Positions 45,257-58,049 of a stretch of 64,000 nucleotides of DNA are shown piece by piece (the stretch's first letter is position 1; every line of letters begins with the position of its first letter). Made by a program: the position numbers and the translations under genes. The DNA is taken from the NCBI RefSeq assembly GCF_021134715.1, contig NC_060020.1:3534001-3598000 (forward strand), given 5' to 3'. This stretch comes from Daphnia pulex. Lineage: Eukaryota > Arthropoda > Branchiopoda > Diplostraca > Daphniidae. A model generated the notes under the pieces. The model did no database searches, was not told where the DNA came from, and saw only the letters and a list, made by a program, of their open reading frames with translations.

Positions 45257-46594
45257 AATAATTGGATCACATTTAGCTGTGATTGTGCAATCATCTAAGG
45301 ATTAAAAACTCATTACTAGATGTCGCCAGTGTCGCCTTGTTGTTGTTACATCGTAAAACGAGGCAAAATGGGCGAAAGAATTGGTTGCTAATTTATACTT
45401 ATATTCCTGTGATTTCAATTATCAAATTGAACTTCGTATCTTGTGTAGGTTTATCTTTACCTAGTTTCCTTACTTTTATATTGTATCATTTTATTTCTTC
45501 AAATTTTAGATGCAACTGTCAGTCATTTCAACAAGTTGACTTAGCGCTTAGTCACTTTCCATCCAATAGACTCATCATGCTGTCAAAAGCCTAAAATTAA
45601 AGTTTGAAGCCCACATATAGTGCAATACAAATCTGCTGAGATAAGGTAATTCCCCATTACTGCTACCAGACCATTACAATTCAGATTTTTCATGTAACAT
45701 AGGTATTCTTTTTCATGAACCATAGGATCTTTTCTGAATTTCACAATTTTGGTGGTGTACCCTGCAACAGCATGTTTTTTGTTATGGCTGTTTCTACTTC
45801 TGTTTAGAAGGCAACCCAGATGAGGGATAGGTATAGTTTTATTTCTCGTAAATTTGTGTAAATTTGTAAATAACGTAGAGAATTTCCTTGTCCTATTTCC
45901 ACATAGAGTTTCAGAGACATGAAGAGTGTGATGTGAATAACCTGCTGTGGATTCCATTTTTACGGTTTTTTTATCATGAGCATTTCAGTGTGCTTCTTAG
46001 AAAAGGTAAAGAAATGATTGATATGCTTTATTCATTTTTATATTTTCATTCATGAAAAACACTTTTTTTTACAGAGCACGCAGTTTCTTTATGGAATCGT
46101 GTGGTCCTGGCACGGAGAGTCTTGTGCCAATGCTGACCTTTGTCCATGACGGAAGAGGGACTTCCAGCAACGTCCATCCTTATCTTCGCGACGCACGCTC
46201 ATCTAGCTTCACTGCTTCTAAACACAATTTGTTTTACTTCACTGGCGACTTGGCGAGTTTCTGGACCACTTCATGATCGCTTCCGTCCGCTGTGCAGTCA
46301 CTCACCACGGGATTATGCCCAGGTACCCAACAATTGACTTATTTTCGTAGGTTATCTACCAAAAATCTAGTTGCTTTAGTCTCTGTCTGTGTAATAGTTT
46401 CCAAAATCAGGCCCTTTTACGCGCAAACGAAGTTTTACTTGGACGTTTCTTTTTTCTAACGCTAGATGGCTTTTTGATAATTTGCAGCTGTCAAAACAGT
46501 CAGTTTCAGTTACTTTGAACATCTCTTTTTATATTTATTGGCAGTTATTTTGTTGAAATATTTAGTGATAACTGACGATTACTATTCCAGCAAC

Positions 46595-46997
46595 AAAGCT
46601 CACTTGTTAAATTTTCGATAATTGCTTTTTTTTTCTACTTCCGGTTTTCACATTTCAGTCAGTAGTTCAGTAAATATTCATTCGACGTAAAAAAGAACCA
46701 CATATTCGTGATCCTCGTCAAATTTGTGGTAAAGTTCATGTTATCTTTTTTACGTACGCGTACTTCCGGTTTCGAAAATTTTCCTGAACTATAGTTCACG
46801 ACACCTGAACTATAGTTCAGGAAAATTCTCGATTTTGGCCAAATTTTGGATTTCATCTAAATCACACCTAATCGACCCCAAATTTCATGGGGATCACGAA
46901 AATGTGGTTTAATTTGATGACAGCTCAATGGTTGAGGCGCTGTTGTTACTTCCGGTCTACTTCCGGAAAATTTTCAAAAAACTAGCAAGTGAGCTTT
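46595..46997. mobile_element. Fold-back MITE (right arm)
   Basis: Mirror of 43541-43942, one base longer because of a T run near 46626 (9 versus 8). Confidence 0.7.
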
Positions 46998-47268
46998 ATT
47001 CTGTTTGCAGTTCTCACTATTGCAAGCTTGATTTTACGTTCAAGAAATTGCATCTTTAAATCTTTGAGCTTAAAAACCTGACTATTGTTTCTATCTGTAT
47101 TATGTAACTTTTATTGGCATGTCACTAATTAAGAATTGTTTTCTCTTTATTCAGGTAATGCAGAGGAGACGTGGAGAAGATGGACACCAAAACGTCGCCA
47201 GTATCTCCAAAATGTCAGCGCGGATCATCATTTGTTGTTGGTAATATGTTTTCGTTTGTGTTTGTTAA

Positions 47269-47595
47269 CCCGTTGGCTGCCACGCCTTTGTTCTCCCCTA
47301 GCTCCTTAGCACGGGCCGCGCTGTTCGGTCTCGTGGTTTACATGCCGCGGGGTCGGACAGTCGCACCAGCCCAAGATTCGCCGCAAGGCGCCTGTTAGGC
47401 AGTGCACCATAGGGACTTCCCCCTTGTCGATACGGTGATGGATTCTAGAGGCGTGCATTCCATCTTCTCCTGTCACCGTGTCAGCCCGGACTTGTCAGCA
47501 ATGGCAAGTCCCTCCTTGGTCATAGATCCTTCTGACGTGGCGCGTAGAGTAGTAGAAGAACAACCTACGGGTTGTATGGCGTGGCAGCCAACGGG
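47269..47595. mobile_element. piggyBac-like MITE (right arm)
   Basis: Exact mirror of 42943-43269, with TTAA at 47265-47268 and 47596-47599. The insertion was carried by the palindrome rather than gained twice. Confidence 0.85.
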
Positions 47596-48153
47596 TTAAC
47601 TTAAGTGTATGTATGTATGTATTTATGTATGTGTGATTGTAAAATGTGGTGGAATTGTGGGTGGAGGTGGGACAATAAAACAATTCCTTTAAAGTTTTTG
47701 TTTGCTATGTCTTTTATAATGTTTAACACTCGTACATTTCATATAACTTTGAAGTTTTACATAAATTTATGCAAGTGCCTGATCAACTTCAGACTCTGCA
47801 AATAAACTTTTATGACGAACCGAACGATCTGCCATGAGCATCTTTGTTACGCCAATTAAGTTGCAGATACAGAGTTATTAACTTGCATAACTTACCCTGA
47901 AAACGAAATTCGTCCAAGCAATAGAGTGTCCGAATGCAAACACCTCCGACATAAGAAGTAAGAAAGATCCAACAAAAATTAGAACACGTCGAAATGTCAA
48001 AGATTTGAAGGTGTTTAAAATTCGTACAAGATGTTTACCATTAAAAAATGTATTCGCTCATTTAAGTGATCAACATCATTCCAAGTGACTAGTTACTATT
48101 TTGACATAGCCGAGAAATCTGAACAAATTTAAACAAAACATAAATTTCGGCTC

Positions 48154-51075
48154 TAGAATTTAAGAACCTCCCTGTAGTAAACTGGAGAAGCATAGGTTGT
48201 GACGTAATATCCAGGTGCCTTAGTGGTGTAGTAAGTCGGGCAGTAGAATACTTCGGATCTTCGGTGTAGCAGGTCAGATCAGCGTAAGTAATGGTATAAT
48301 ACTCAGGTCCCTTGGTAGAGTGGTACTTGAGAGCTTCAGTGTAGCAGCTGAGAGCAGCGTGAGTTGTGTAATATGCAGCCTCTTTGGTGTAGTACTTAGG
48401 GACTTCGGTGTAGTACCTAGGTGTAGCGTAAGTTGTAGTGTAGTAAACTTGAGCCTCAGTGCAGTGTTTCTGCTCAACGTAGTACGAAGGAACAGCCGCT
48501 GTGTAGTAATTCTGGGCAGAGAAGTATTTCCGGTGTAGCATTTGACCGCTTTAGTGGCGTAATAAGCTGGAGCATCGGAATAGTAGCTGGGAACGGAGTA
48601 GTACTTAAGAGTCTCGGTGTAAGAGGCTGGGCAGCATACGAAGTGGTGTAGTACTCCGCTGCCTTGGTGGTGTAGTACTCCGCTGCCTTGGTGGTGTAGT
48701 ACTCCGCTGCCTTGGTGGTGTAGTACTCCGCTGCCTTGGTGGTGTAGTACTCCGCTGCCTTGGTGGTGTAGTACTCCGCTGCCTTGGTGGTGTAGTACTC
48801 CGCTGCCTTGGTGGTGTAGTACTCCGCTGCCTTGGTGGTGTAGTACTCCGCTGCCTTGGTGGTGTAGTACTCCGCTGCCTTGGTGGTGTAGTACTCCGCT
48901 GCCTTGGTGGTGTAGTACTCCGCTGCCTTGGTGGTGTAGTACTCCGCTGCCTTGGTGGTTTAACTCGGGGCTGAGTTTAACTTTGAAGCTTCGGTGTAGA
49001 AGTTCGGGACATAATAATTTATGGTGTAATACTCTAGGGCTTTGGGGGTGTAGTATCCGATTGCTGCGTATGTTGTTTTGTGGTATGACGCCGGCGTTGC
49101 GGTTTGGTATCCGCCATACCCAGGAGACATCGGTTCACCAGTGGTCAACCCAGCCATCAAGGATAATACAACCAACAGCAGTACGACCCCATAGTTAACT
49201 AGACGGTAAAACATTTGAACATCAATTTTCAATATGAAATGTCATATAACCAAAGAGAAAAAAAATAAAGTGAGACAAAACTCCATGTAGAAACAATATT
49301 TACCGTTTGGTTGTAGTGTAATACTCGGTGGCCTTGGTATAGCAAACAGGAGCCTCAGTTTGGTAGTAGCTTGGAGCAGAGTAATACTTGGGTTCCTCGG
49401 TGTAGTAAACTGGGGCACTGTACGTTGATGTGTAACATGTGGCCTCTTCGGTGTAGTAGTTTGGGGCTTCGTCATAGTAGCTAGGTGTAGCGTAGGTTGT
49501 GGTGTAGTTAACTGCAGCCTTGGTGAAGTTTCAGTTCAACGTAGTATGAAGGAGCAGCTGCAGTGTTGTAAGCTTGGGCTACGTAGTACTTCGCCGCCTC
49601 AGTTGCAGTGCCTCGGTGATGTAGTACTCAGGCGCTTTGGTGATGTAACTCGGGGCAGCGTAATTTGTAGCGTAACTCTTGAGCATTGGTGGTGTGCACT
49701 TGGGGGGGGGGGGGCCTCGGTGTTGTTAGTAGATGTTGCGTATGTTGACTTCGTTTCGTAGTAAGGCGACGGCGTGGTGTAGTATTCTGTCACTGCTGTT
49801 GCTTGGTCTCCACCATGACCAGAAGACATCAGTAAACCCGTGGTCGACCCAACCTTCAACGATACAACACCAAACAGCAGCACGGCGCCAGAGTTAACTA
49901 AACAATATAAACGATTTGAACATTATCGAATATAAACCATAACTACTAATATAAACTGAAAACAAGACAAAATTGATTCACGACTCGAAATAAAGATGAA
50001 TTTTTACCTATGATTGCGAACTGGTTGTACAATGAAGAAGGCAGTTGGTGACAAATAGTAGTGGGCTGCAGTTGTTGCCGTGATGGAGGTATTCACTCGA
50101 CTGATCCCTATCGACTTTTCTCTTGCCATTTATACGAATTTTTCTCACCCTGACCCCTCTCTTAAGCCCTACGACTATTATACCTGCTCGATAATAAAGC
50201 AAACACTTTCTGTTCTCACCCAACCTTACACCACCGCATTGACAAATTTTCGTAATGATCTCCGCGACCTTCAAGCGTGAAGGACATGCAAATTGGACGT
50301 TGCTGGGGGTGGGTCTACAACAAACAATATCAAATCAATACCAAATGGTTATGGCTTAATACGAATGGAATCACCATGTAGTACTCGGTCTCTTCAGTGA
50401 TGCATCTCGCGGCAGCATAAATTGTAGTATAATACTCCGAAGCCTCGGTGGTGTAGTATTTCAGGACAGCAACCAACAGCAGCACGACACCACAGTTTAC
50501 TATACAATAAATTAAAAACATAATTATGCAAAAATAACAGACATTATTTAAAAAAAGGAGAGTTGATACACAATTCCATGTAGAAAATTGCAATTTACCG
50601 CTTTATACGATGAAGAAGGCAGTTGGTGACAAATTGTGCGCGGAAGTTGTTGTCGTGTCGGAAAAACCTTTTCTCTCCTTTAATGCAACTTGTAATACTC
50701 TGAAGCCTTGGTGGTGTAAGCTGGAGCAGCATTGGTTGATGATGAGTATTAAGACAGCAATGTTGTGCTTCGATATGACCAGGAGACATCGGTACACCAG
50801 TGGTCGACACAACCGTCAGCGATTCAACGCCCAACAGTAGCACAACGCCATAGTTTACTAGACAATAATTAATTTGAACATTAATATTCAAAAATTACTG
50901 ACTAAAAAACAATAGAAATTGATACTAAATAACAAGTAACAGAATATTTACTTATGATTGCGAACTGATGACACGATGAAGAATGCAGCTGGTGACCAAT
51001 AGTGCGCTGAAGTTGTTACCGTGTCGGAGATACTCGTTCGACTGATCCTTGTCGACTTTTCTCTCTCCTTTTATA
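48154..51075 (-). pseudogene. Mirror array of the four decayed YYTT genes (right arm)
   Basis: Reverse-complement copies of A (about 51075-50676), B (50675-50330), C (50134-49302) and D (49198-48154), with the same damage as in the left arm. The damage therefore predates the last homogenisation of the arms. Differences are confined to the C/G run in copy C (13 versus 12) and the number of 24-bp units in copy D (13 versus 15). Confidence 0.65.
48648..48959 (-). repeat. 24-bp tandem repeat, 13 perfect copies (right arm)
   Basis: Reverse complement of the left-arm repeat, two units (48 bases) shorter. This is the largest difference between the homogenised arm cores. Confidence 0.95.
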
Positions 51076-54000
51076 CGACTTTTTCTCACCCTGACCCACA
51101 TCTTATACCTTGCGGCTATTTTACCTACTTGATAATGATGTTACACGTGTCGTCCTCACTCCTCACCCAACCTCTACACCACCGCATTGACAGTTTTACG
51201 TAATGATCACCGTGGCCTTCTAAAGTGAAGGAAATGCAAACTGGCCTTTCCTTCTTTAGGTTGACGTTGCTGGGGTTGGGTCTACAAAAATCAAAATGAA
51301 TACCAAATGGCTGAGCCTTGCGGCTATTGTACCTGCTGAAAATGATGCAACACGTCCAGCTCACCCAACCTCTACACCACCGCGTTGACAGTTTTACACA
51401 ATGTTTCCCTCGACCTTCAAGCGTGAAGGACATGCTAACTGGCCGGTCCGTCTGCAGGTTGAAATCTACAATGGTAATTGAAAAATAATTAACAAACACT
51501 GCATCAGTTGGAACATGTTGAAAATATACCTAAATTTAATTTTAAACAGTTTAACGTACGAGTGTACGACTCTTTCTCCATCATCCACAAAGTAAAGAGA
51601 ATAAAGCAGACGGCGGATGATATTTGTCCTGCAGTAGTACCAATATCTATTTTAGTTTTAAGGTGTCACTTTACGCGCTACCACTCTTCGATTGCTGTAT
51701 AACAATTAAAGTTTGCACTTACCCAATATTAAATAAAGGGGTAATCTTGGCGATGTGGATAATAAACTTCACAAGTCATTGATAACGTCTCTCTGCAATC
51801 CGGGTCTCAACCAAAGACCATGCAATCCTTGAAGATCTGATAATAGTCAGGGACTTGCTTTTCATCGGGCTCAAGGAACGACCAGGATTGATCTTGGGGG
51901 GTCTGCAACTGCCGTGGAAGGTTGCGTAGTTCCTCTTGACTGCGAGTGCCCAGCGACTTCTTGTTGGGTAGTTACAGGGCGTAAAGTCACTCTTCTCTCA
52001 TGGACAAAGGCCAGCATTGACTCAAGGATCTCCGTGCCAGGACCACTTAATAAACACACTGTGTTTTAGATTATTGACGTAGGCGGCCTACTTGCGATCT
52101 CAGGCACGCAACAAATAGTGCTGTAAGAAACCAGTCCACAACACAGCTTTGAGGGATTAACCTGAATGGAGAATGGACATTTGGTAAGATGCCAACAATT
52201 TTCAAGCATTGCAGTGACACTAATTTGATACCTCAAATCAAGAAACACAAATGAACTAAAACCAGAGGTGACAGCAGCTAACAATTTACAAACAACAAAT
52301 CCTCATTAACCGTGTTGTTATTTTAATTGTAAGGAGATTTTCATTCAGTCTGACAAAATCTGGAATTAGAAATTTTCAGAAATAATTGAAACACACTCAC
52401 TTTAAAAATTCTCTAAATTCTGAGTAAGATAAGTTGAAGATGACCTCTAAGTAAACTGTAAATTCAAGAGGGAACCTGTACTACATCTCGTTGTCAAAAA
52501 TTTGTTTGAAATGCCAATAAAGTTATCGTGTTAGGCTTACTGATATGTGTAACAAGAAACTTTCTTTCCACATGGAGGTGTAGAGAGTCAAATGTGGGCG
52601 AAAAAATAAATAGTTAAATTCCTATTTGCTATTCACACCGATGTGATGTGGGCTGTTTCAAATGTAGCCTATCCTGCTTGACTTTCAACCTCGTGCAAGT
52701 GCAACGGGGACGGTATGCCCGTGAATAACACTGGATATTTCGATTGGGAAAATAACAATTCGGCAGTCTTGTTTAATAAAGGCTCAGTTCAGTATAATCT
52801 CACTAGAAAAAAAAAAAAAAAAACATTTTAATTATCACACCTAGGCGGTTGGCACTTTGCACTCCGACAATCAGTCCAATGTCCAATTGCACACGGCCTG
52901 CACTCCCTGCAGACGAACAAATAGTTACCCCAAATATTATTGAGCAACATTATCTGATAGCTATTGTTCAAACACAAATTTACATGAAACTAGTTGACTC
53001 TTTAAAAACCAACGAATTTAAATGGCGTCCTTACTCTCAAAACCCACGCTTCAACTGACAGGGAAGCAAGAAGAAGGTAGGGGCTAAAGGGCTTGCCTAT
53101 GCCCCAAAATTGAAAACAAATATGGCCGCCACAGATGGCCTCAGTGTCCGAGCCATAACCATTGGCATGGTCAAAAACATGCCTTCGCGATTGGGAAAAC
53201 AGCGAGGAGGAGATTGGGGGGGGGGGGGGGAGGGGTAATTGATTTTCATTAACTAGAAGATTTGTCATTAACCAACAAATTGAACTAATTCGCTTTTTCA
53301 GAATATTTTGAAGATAGATCACAAGAAAATCTAAAAACAACAAAGTGGTCTAAAACAAAATATTCAGAAAAAGTGGATTAGTTCAATTGTTTAGCTACCC
53401 ACAATTGCTTTTAACACATCACCTAAATTAATCAAGCTTAAAGAATCACAATTTGCGCCAGTAGACTAGATGCAAATTTCTACATGAGATTGTTGAATTA
53501 GAAATTTTGTAACCGTCTGACGAAATTTCCGTGAAAACAAACTGTCACTTTTTGTCAAATTGGGTGGCGGATTGCTTGCTAAAACTCGCACATGCAATGT
53601 CGGCGTAGATCCAGGGAGATTACCTGGAAATGGAAGAAGAGAGAAGAGTGCGAGGCAAGTTTTACTGGGGAGCGATTAGTCATAATAGGCTTCCGGGTTA
53701 GACTCATGACCCTCTAAAAGTTTTCGTCGGATCATGCGCCTTCCAAGTCCCCGTTCAACCAGAGCCCTCCCCTCCTCCTGGTTTCACAGCGGGTGAGTGA
53801 CCACCGGCGGGCGTTGGTTAGTGGTTAGTTAGGGAAACGGGGCCACAGAAAAGAAGGGAGCCCAGAAATGCACTTGTAATTTAATCTAACTACACAATTT
53901 ATAAGTCTTGGACTACAGCATTCTCTCGTCGGTTTTCAGTTTCACCAATGGAGTCCATGATCAGTAGCGAAGGATTACCCTGTAAGCAGAATGAACATTA

Positions 54001-55207
54001 TAATTGGATGACAATAATTTTAAATAAGATTGTAGCGACAAAAAGCAATACCTCAAATCAAGAGGGGACTGTGTAAGGAGCTCAATAGGGAGATTCAAGG
54101 GTAGCAGCCATTGGGTTAGCAAACAAGGGAGTAAGGGACCTCGTTGACTTTCTTGAAAGAACATTACTTTTCATATTTAGGAACCTGAAGGTAGAACCTG
54201 TAAATGAAAAAAAAAAATATTTTAAATAAGTAAAAGAATAATTAAACAGTTTTAAGTATATTACTCACGCAATATTTTTCTCGCCAAAATCATCATCTCG
54301 TCCAAGGAAACGCCATCACACATCGCGAACAGCCAAAAAGCTAAGGGTAAAACTCCGTGCTGTGTTGAGAGCAGGGTAGTAGAAGCCGGTTGGGTAGTCG
54401 AATGATGCTGGCCGCCTAAATGATGTTCATGTAGGCCGCATCTTCTCGGTCATTACCTAAATGGCTAAATCAAGAAACAAAATGTAAACAAAATTTAAAT
54501 TCAGTGACATGACAATGAAGTTACACAGGTAACACCAATCAGCTTTCCTAAGCAATCCAGAAGATGGAATGAGTCAAGTTCGATGACAAAGCGAATGATC
54601 CGCGTTGAACGTGTGCTGGTCATTGCCTTATTTTGTAGGGATAACCAGATGCCCCACATGAATGGTCTTATAGGCAACATCTAAATAAGAAACCAAACAA
54701 TCGTTAAAATTGCTATTAGTATTAAAACTTCTCTAAATTCAATGTAAACACAACTTACAATGATGATAGCATGATCACAATATTTAACCTCTTTTTTTGT
54801 TGTTGAAAAATAGGGAGATTCATGGGTAGCAGCCAACGGTTAGCAAACAAGGAATCTTGTTTTCTACCTTTTCTTGGTACATAACTTCTCATATAGTCAG
54901 TCATGCCAATTTAGAAACCTGAAAATACAATAAAAATACATATTAGACTGCAATTAATAAAGTTCAGTAACATGACAAGTGAACTTTTATACACATGAAA
55001 CCACAAATCAGTTATCCAAGATTCTCTATAAGATGGAATGAGAGACTGTTCCATGCTGGGGTCGGTGATCTAGCAAGTTCAATAGAAACAGCCGATAATT
55101 AAGAATAATCCTAATAAAAACATGAGAAGAATATATGTTTTAGCATGAAATAAATCTAGTGTTGGTTTTTACCTGTATAATTTTGATGACACATTCAGTA
55201 GAGTACA

Positions 55208-55426
55208 ATGAGTTTGAACAAAATAGTTGACGATAGATTGCATGACTTTCACGTTTACTCTGACTGTGAGTTGATGAAAAACATTAAGGTTATCCAACAT
55301 ATACACGGAATAGAACACATCACCGACAAGTTATTACAGACGAAATCACTCGAGTTTACCTATGAATCATTGGTAATTTTCGAAGCTAGCTTAACGTTGA
55401 TTGTTGACTCATCAGATGAAATGTGA
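55208..55426 (+). other. Mirror copy of the outer-arm open frame
   Basis: 72 codons identical at the start to 35277-34966. It ends early because the sequence differs from about 55424 onward, exactly at the edge of the homogenised core. Confidence 0.25.
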
Positions 55427-55598
55427 TTTACCTATGTTACAACTTACAACTTCTCACGTTCTGACGAAGAAAATTTCGCGTTTAGGGGAAAAAAAAAGGG
55501 AATTTTGCATGCAGTTCTATATTTGACCGCTAGGTAGCGTTGCGGCGAAACTTTTTTTAAATTAAAACATTATTTTTGTGGTTTCGGCGTGCCATACC

Positions 55599-56988
55599 AT
55601 AATAATGCACTGTACTTACAACCTAAAGAATAGTGTTAAGTTTCTCGCTTAAACACAAGGATGAAAAATGGATGGAAATATTTACCCGATAGACGGGTAT
55701 CTGCTAAACGCAGACGGGAAGGGTATAAGACAATAATAGGTTACATGCTAGAAAATTCATTGTGCGAAAAGGTTTAGTGTTTATTATTGAATAGACGTCT
55801 GCAATCACTAACGCAACGCAACATGGCTTTTATCAACATTATATTGTATCATAGCTGTAATTCGCTGGTGGGTTAAACACGCTCTCACCGGAGCAAACGG
55901 TTAAGTAAATACGGGAATGTGTCTGCGTTTATTGATTACAAGATGAGCTGCAATGACGTTGGCTGTAGACATTTTGAGCATATTGACTGCGCTGAACTGT
56001 TCAGACCAAACAACTGAACAAATTTAGTCTTAATCGACTAGTAGTGCTTTTGAGTTTCTCTTGATCAGACATTTGCGGCTGAAAAATGTTGCGATTCAGT
56101 CGCTGAAATATATTTTTTGGCGCAATGCATATACTAGTTTGTGTTGTTTCCAGTTCATAGACCTTATTTCCCATCCCATCAACTCACTAATCTAACGTCA
56201 CGTTTTTCATTTTAGAAATGGTTATAGCGTCGGAAATGTCGTTTGCTTCCATTGCTTGAATAATAAGTTACCTAAGACGGGAGTGATTACATCACCCATA
56301 CGTTGATATCAGGACAACGCGGATTCGAGATTGCTTCCGATCCAAGAGACTCTTACCGAATGCGCTGCTGGACCGCGTTTCTACTTTTGCAATCTCGTGC
56401 GGATATCGCAGAGGGAATGCATTATGACATATTTCATTATAAGTGAGATTTTCGCCTTTCTTCTCCTCGTTCGTCACCAGGATTCGTTTACGTCATTTTG
56501 CTTCCCCTGTGACGCAAACTTATAAGGAATACATAGAACGCTTTCTAGCATCAAAAGTTTGAGCTTTCGTGAAGTTCCTTGCGCTCTCTTACCACATCTT
56601 CGTTATGAGGTAATAGACGGCACCGTGAGTCTATTCTTAATTATAATCACAGTTTCAATTTGAATCAAAGTCAAAAGTGCTGTTCAACTATCGATTTTCA
56701 TTATATATCCTCCCACGAGCTGACATAATAATATAATAAGGACACCGCCCTCCAAAATATCGACCGCGTTGTAGGAGGATTGTGCGCCGCCGCAGAATAT
56801 TCTATACGGTACACATTGGGGGGTGCAATAGTTAGCGCTGCAAAGGGGGTAAGAAACGGTAGAATGTCTTCCAAATATTACGTTTCTCTCTGCTGACCGT
56901 CCCGTTCAAACAAACTTTGTTTGGTGATCTTCAACGAAAAATTTCAAATAACCCCGCGGATTTGTGATACTTGAGAAAGAAAGAAAGA
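55599..56988. other. Intergenic, right flank of the palindrome
   Basis: Unrelated to the left flank. Promoter and 5'UTR of the HD-like gene are presumably in its last few hundred bases. No other gene seen. Confidence 0.5.
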
Positions 56989-58049
56989 ATGGAGCACCGG
57001 TGGAACCAACTGACGGAGAAATTGATAGCATCGGTCAGTGTCAGAGAAAAATGGTGGAATCGGATTTGTCTCGCACTAACCGGAAAAGAAGGGCGGAGGC
57101 ACTACTACAACCTGGAAAATTTGGAAAAACGATTCACGCTGTTTGAAACGATCTCTCATCGGCTTTGTAATCCGCAAGCTGTGGCTTTAGCGATGTTTCT
57201 TCAACAGTAAGTTTGTTTTCTTTAAATCTTTTTTAAAAAAGAAAAATAGTAGTGCCCTTTCCCCCTTCTTCGTACCCGCCAATAGGATTTGTTTGAATAA
57301 CATATTACCAGTTTTTCATATTTTACCTCTGGGTTGAATGTTTCCCTACTTTTATTATATCAAAAAGGCAGTTGGATTTACATGTTTGTATGTTTTATTC
57401 TGTTTTTCATACAGTTTACACTACGATCCCCGTCTACCCGGCATTTCGGAGGAACTAACTTGGGCAACCCTCGAAGAATTCATTGCGGATGCAGAGCAAG
57501 CGGTAAGTTTTAACTTATCAAATTTGTAATAGAGCGAACAAAAGGCTAGTATTCACTAATTCACTGCATGTGCATTTATTTTTGTCATTAATTTTTTCTC
57601 TTACAGATTCCTGAATTAATCAGTGACTTGAGAGAATTAATCGAGGCAGCCCTTATCAATTCCACTCCTGTCCATTTAACACCCGACGCAGTTGGGTCTG
57701 GTGATGTGCACTACTTTCTTGACATAGACATGGCCGTGTTGGGCAGTTCATCCAGCGAATACGCCGAAACTTTAACTATGATGCGAGAAGAATACGGATT
57801 CACCTCTGACGTTGACTACTTCGAGTTGCGGCTCAAAGTCTGGAAATTAACGTTCTGATAAGAGAAATTTATCTGTACTAATGTGCTGTCATTTTTCACT
57901 ACTAGGTGCTGAGATATTTTCTGCAGATACCCAACATTTACGCCACCGAAGACTTCCGGAATCGGTATAACGAAAAAGCTCGTGACAACATAATCAACGA
58001 GATATCAAACATTGAAGACCGTCTGAAAACGATTCGAGCTTCGCCGTGA
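56989..58049 (+). CDS. HD-superfamily hydrolase relative, probable pseudoenzyme
   Basis: Four exons, 56989-57206, 57415-57502, 57607-57837 and 57906-58049, total 681 nt and give 226 residues. It matches the predicted metal-dependent HD phosphohydrolases of the COG4339 type along its length: an RRHYYNLENL block near the N-terminus, then AMFLQHLHYDPRLPG, HYFLDIDMAVLG, MMREEYGF and VLRYFLQIPNIYATEDF. In the catalytic family the first two blocks normally read R.YH.L.H and FHD..YDP. Here the histidines are Y and N, and the HD pair is QH; the later DxD...LG aspartates remain. Family assignment is from memory of conserved blocks. Loss of metal ligands suggests a non-catalytic role or a changed active site. 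Confidence 0.8.

Larger units (their letters stand above)
45235..55598 (-). repeat. Right arm of the palindrome
   Basis: Reverse complement of 34893-45234. The near-identical core is 45896-55423. The inner diverged part is about 120 bases longer than in the left arm, mainly because of an insertion near 45780-45870. The arm contains mirror copies of the YYTT pseudogene array, both MITEs and the 24-bp repeat. The flank beyond 55598 is unrelated to the left flank, so this is not a simple fold-back of the whole region. Confidence 0.95.

Noticed and set aside
34893-55598. Palindrome as a fold-back sequencing or assembly artefact
   Set aside because: The two flanks differ, the centre and edges are diverged between arms, and a TTAA-flanked insertion sits cleanly in each. 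An artefact would mirror the flank and be identical to the axis. Spanning reads are still needed for proof.
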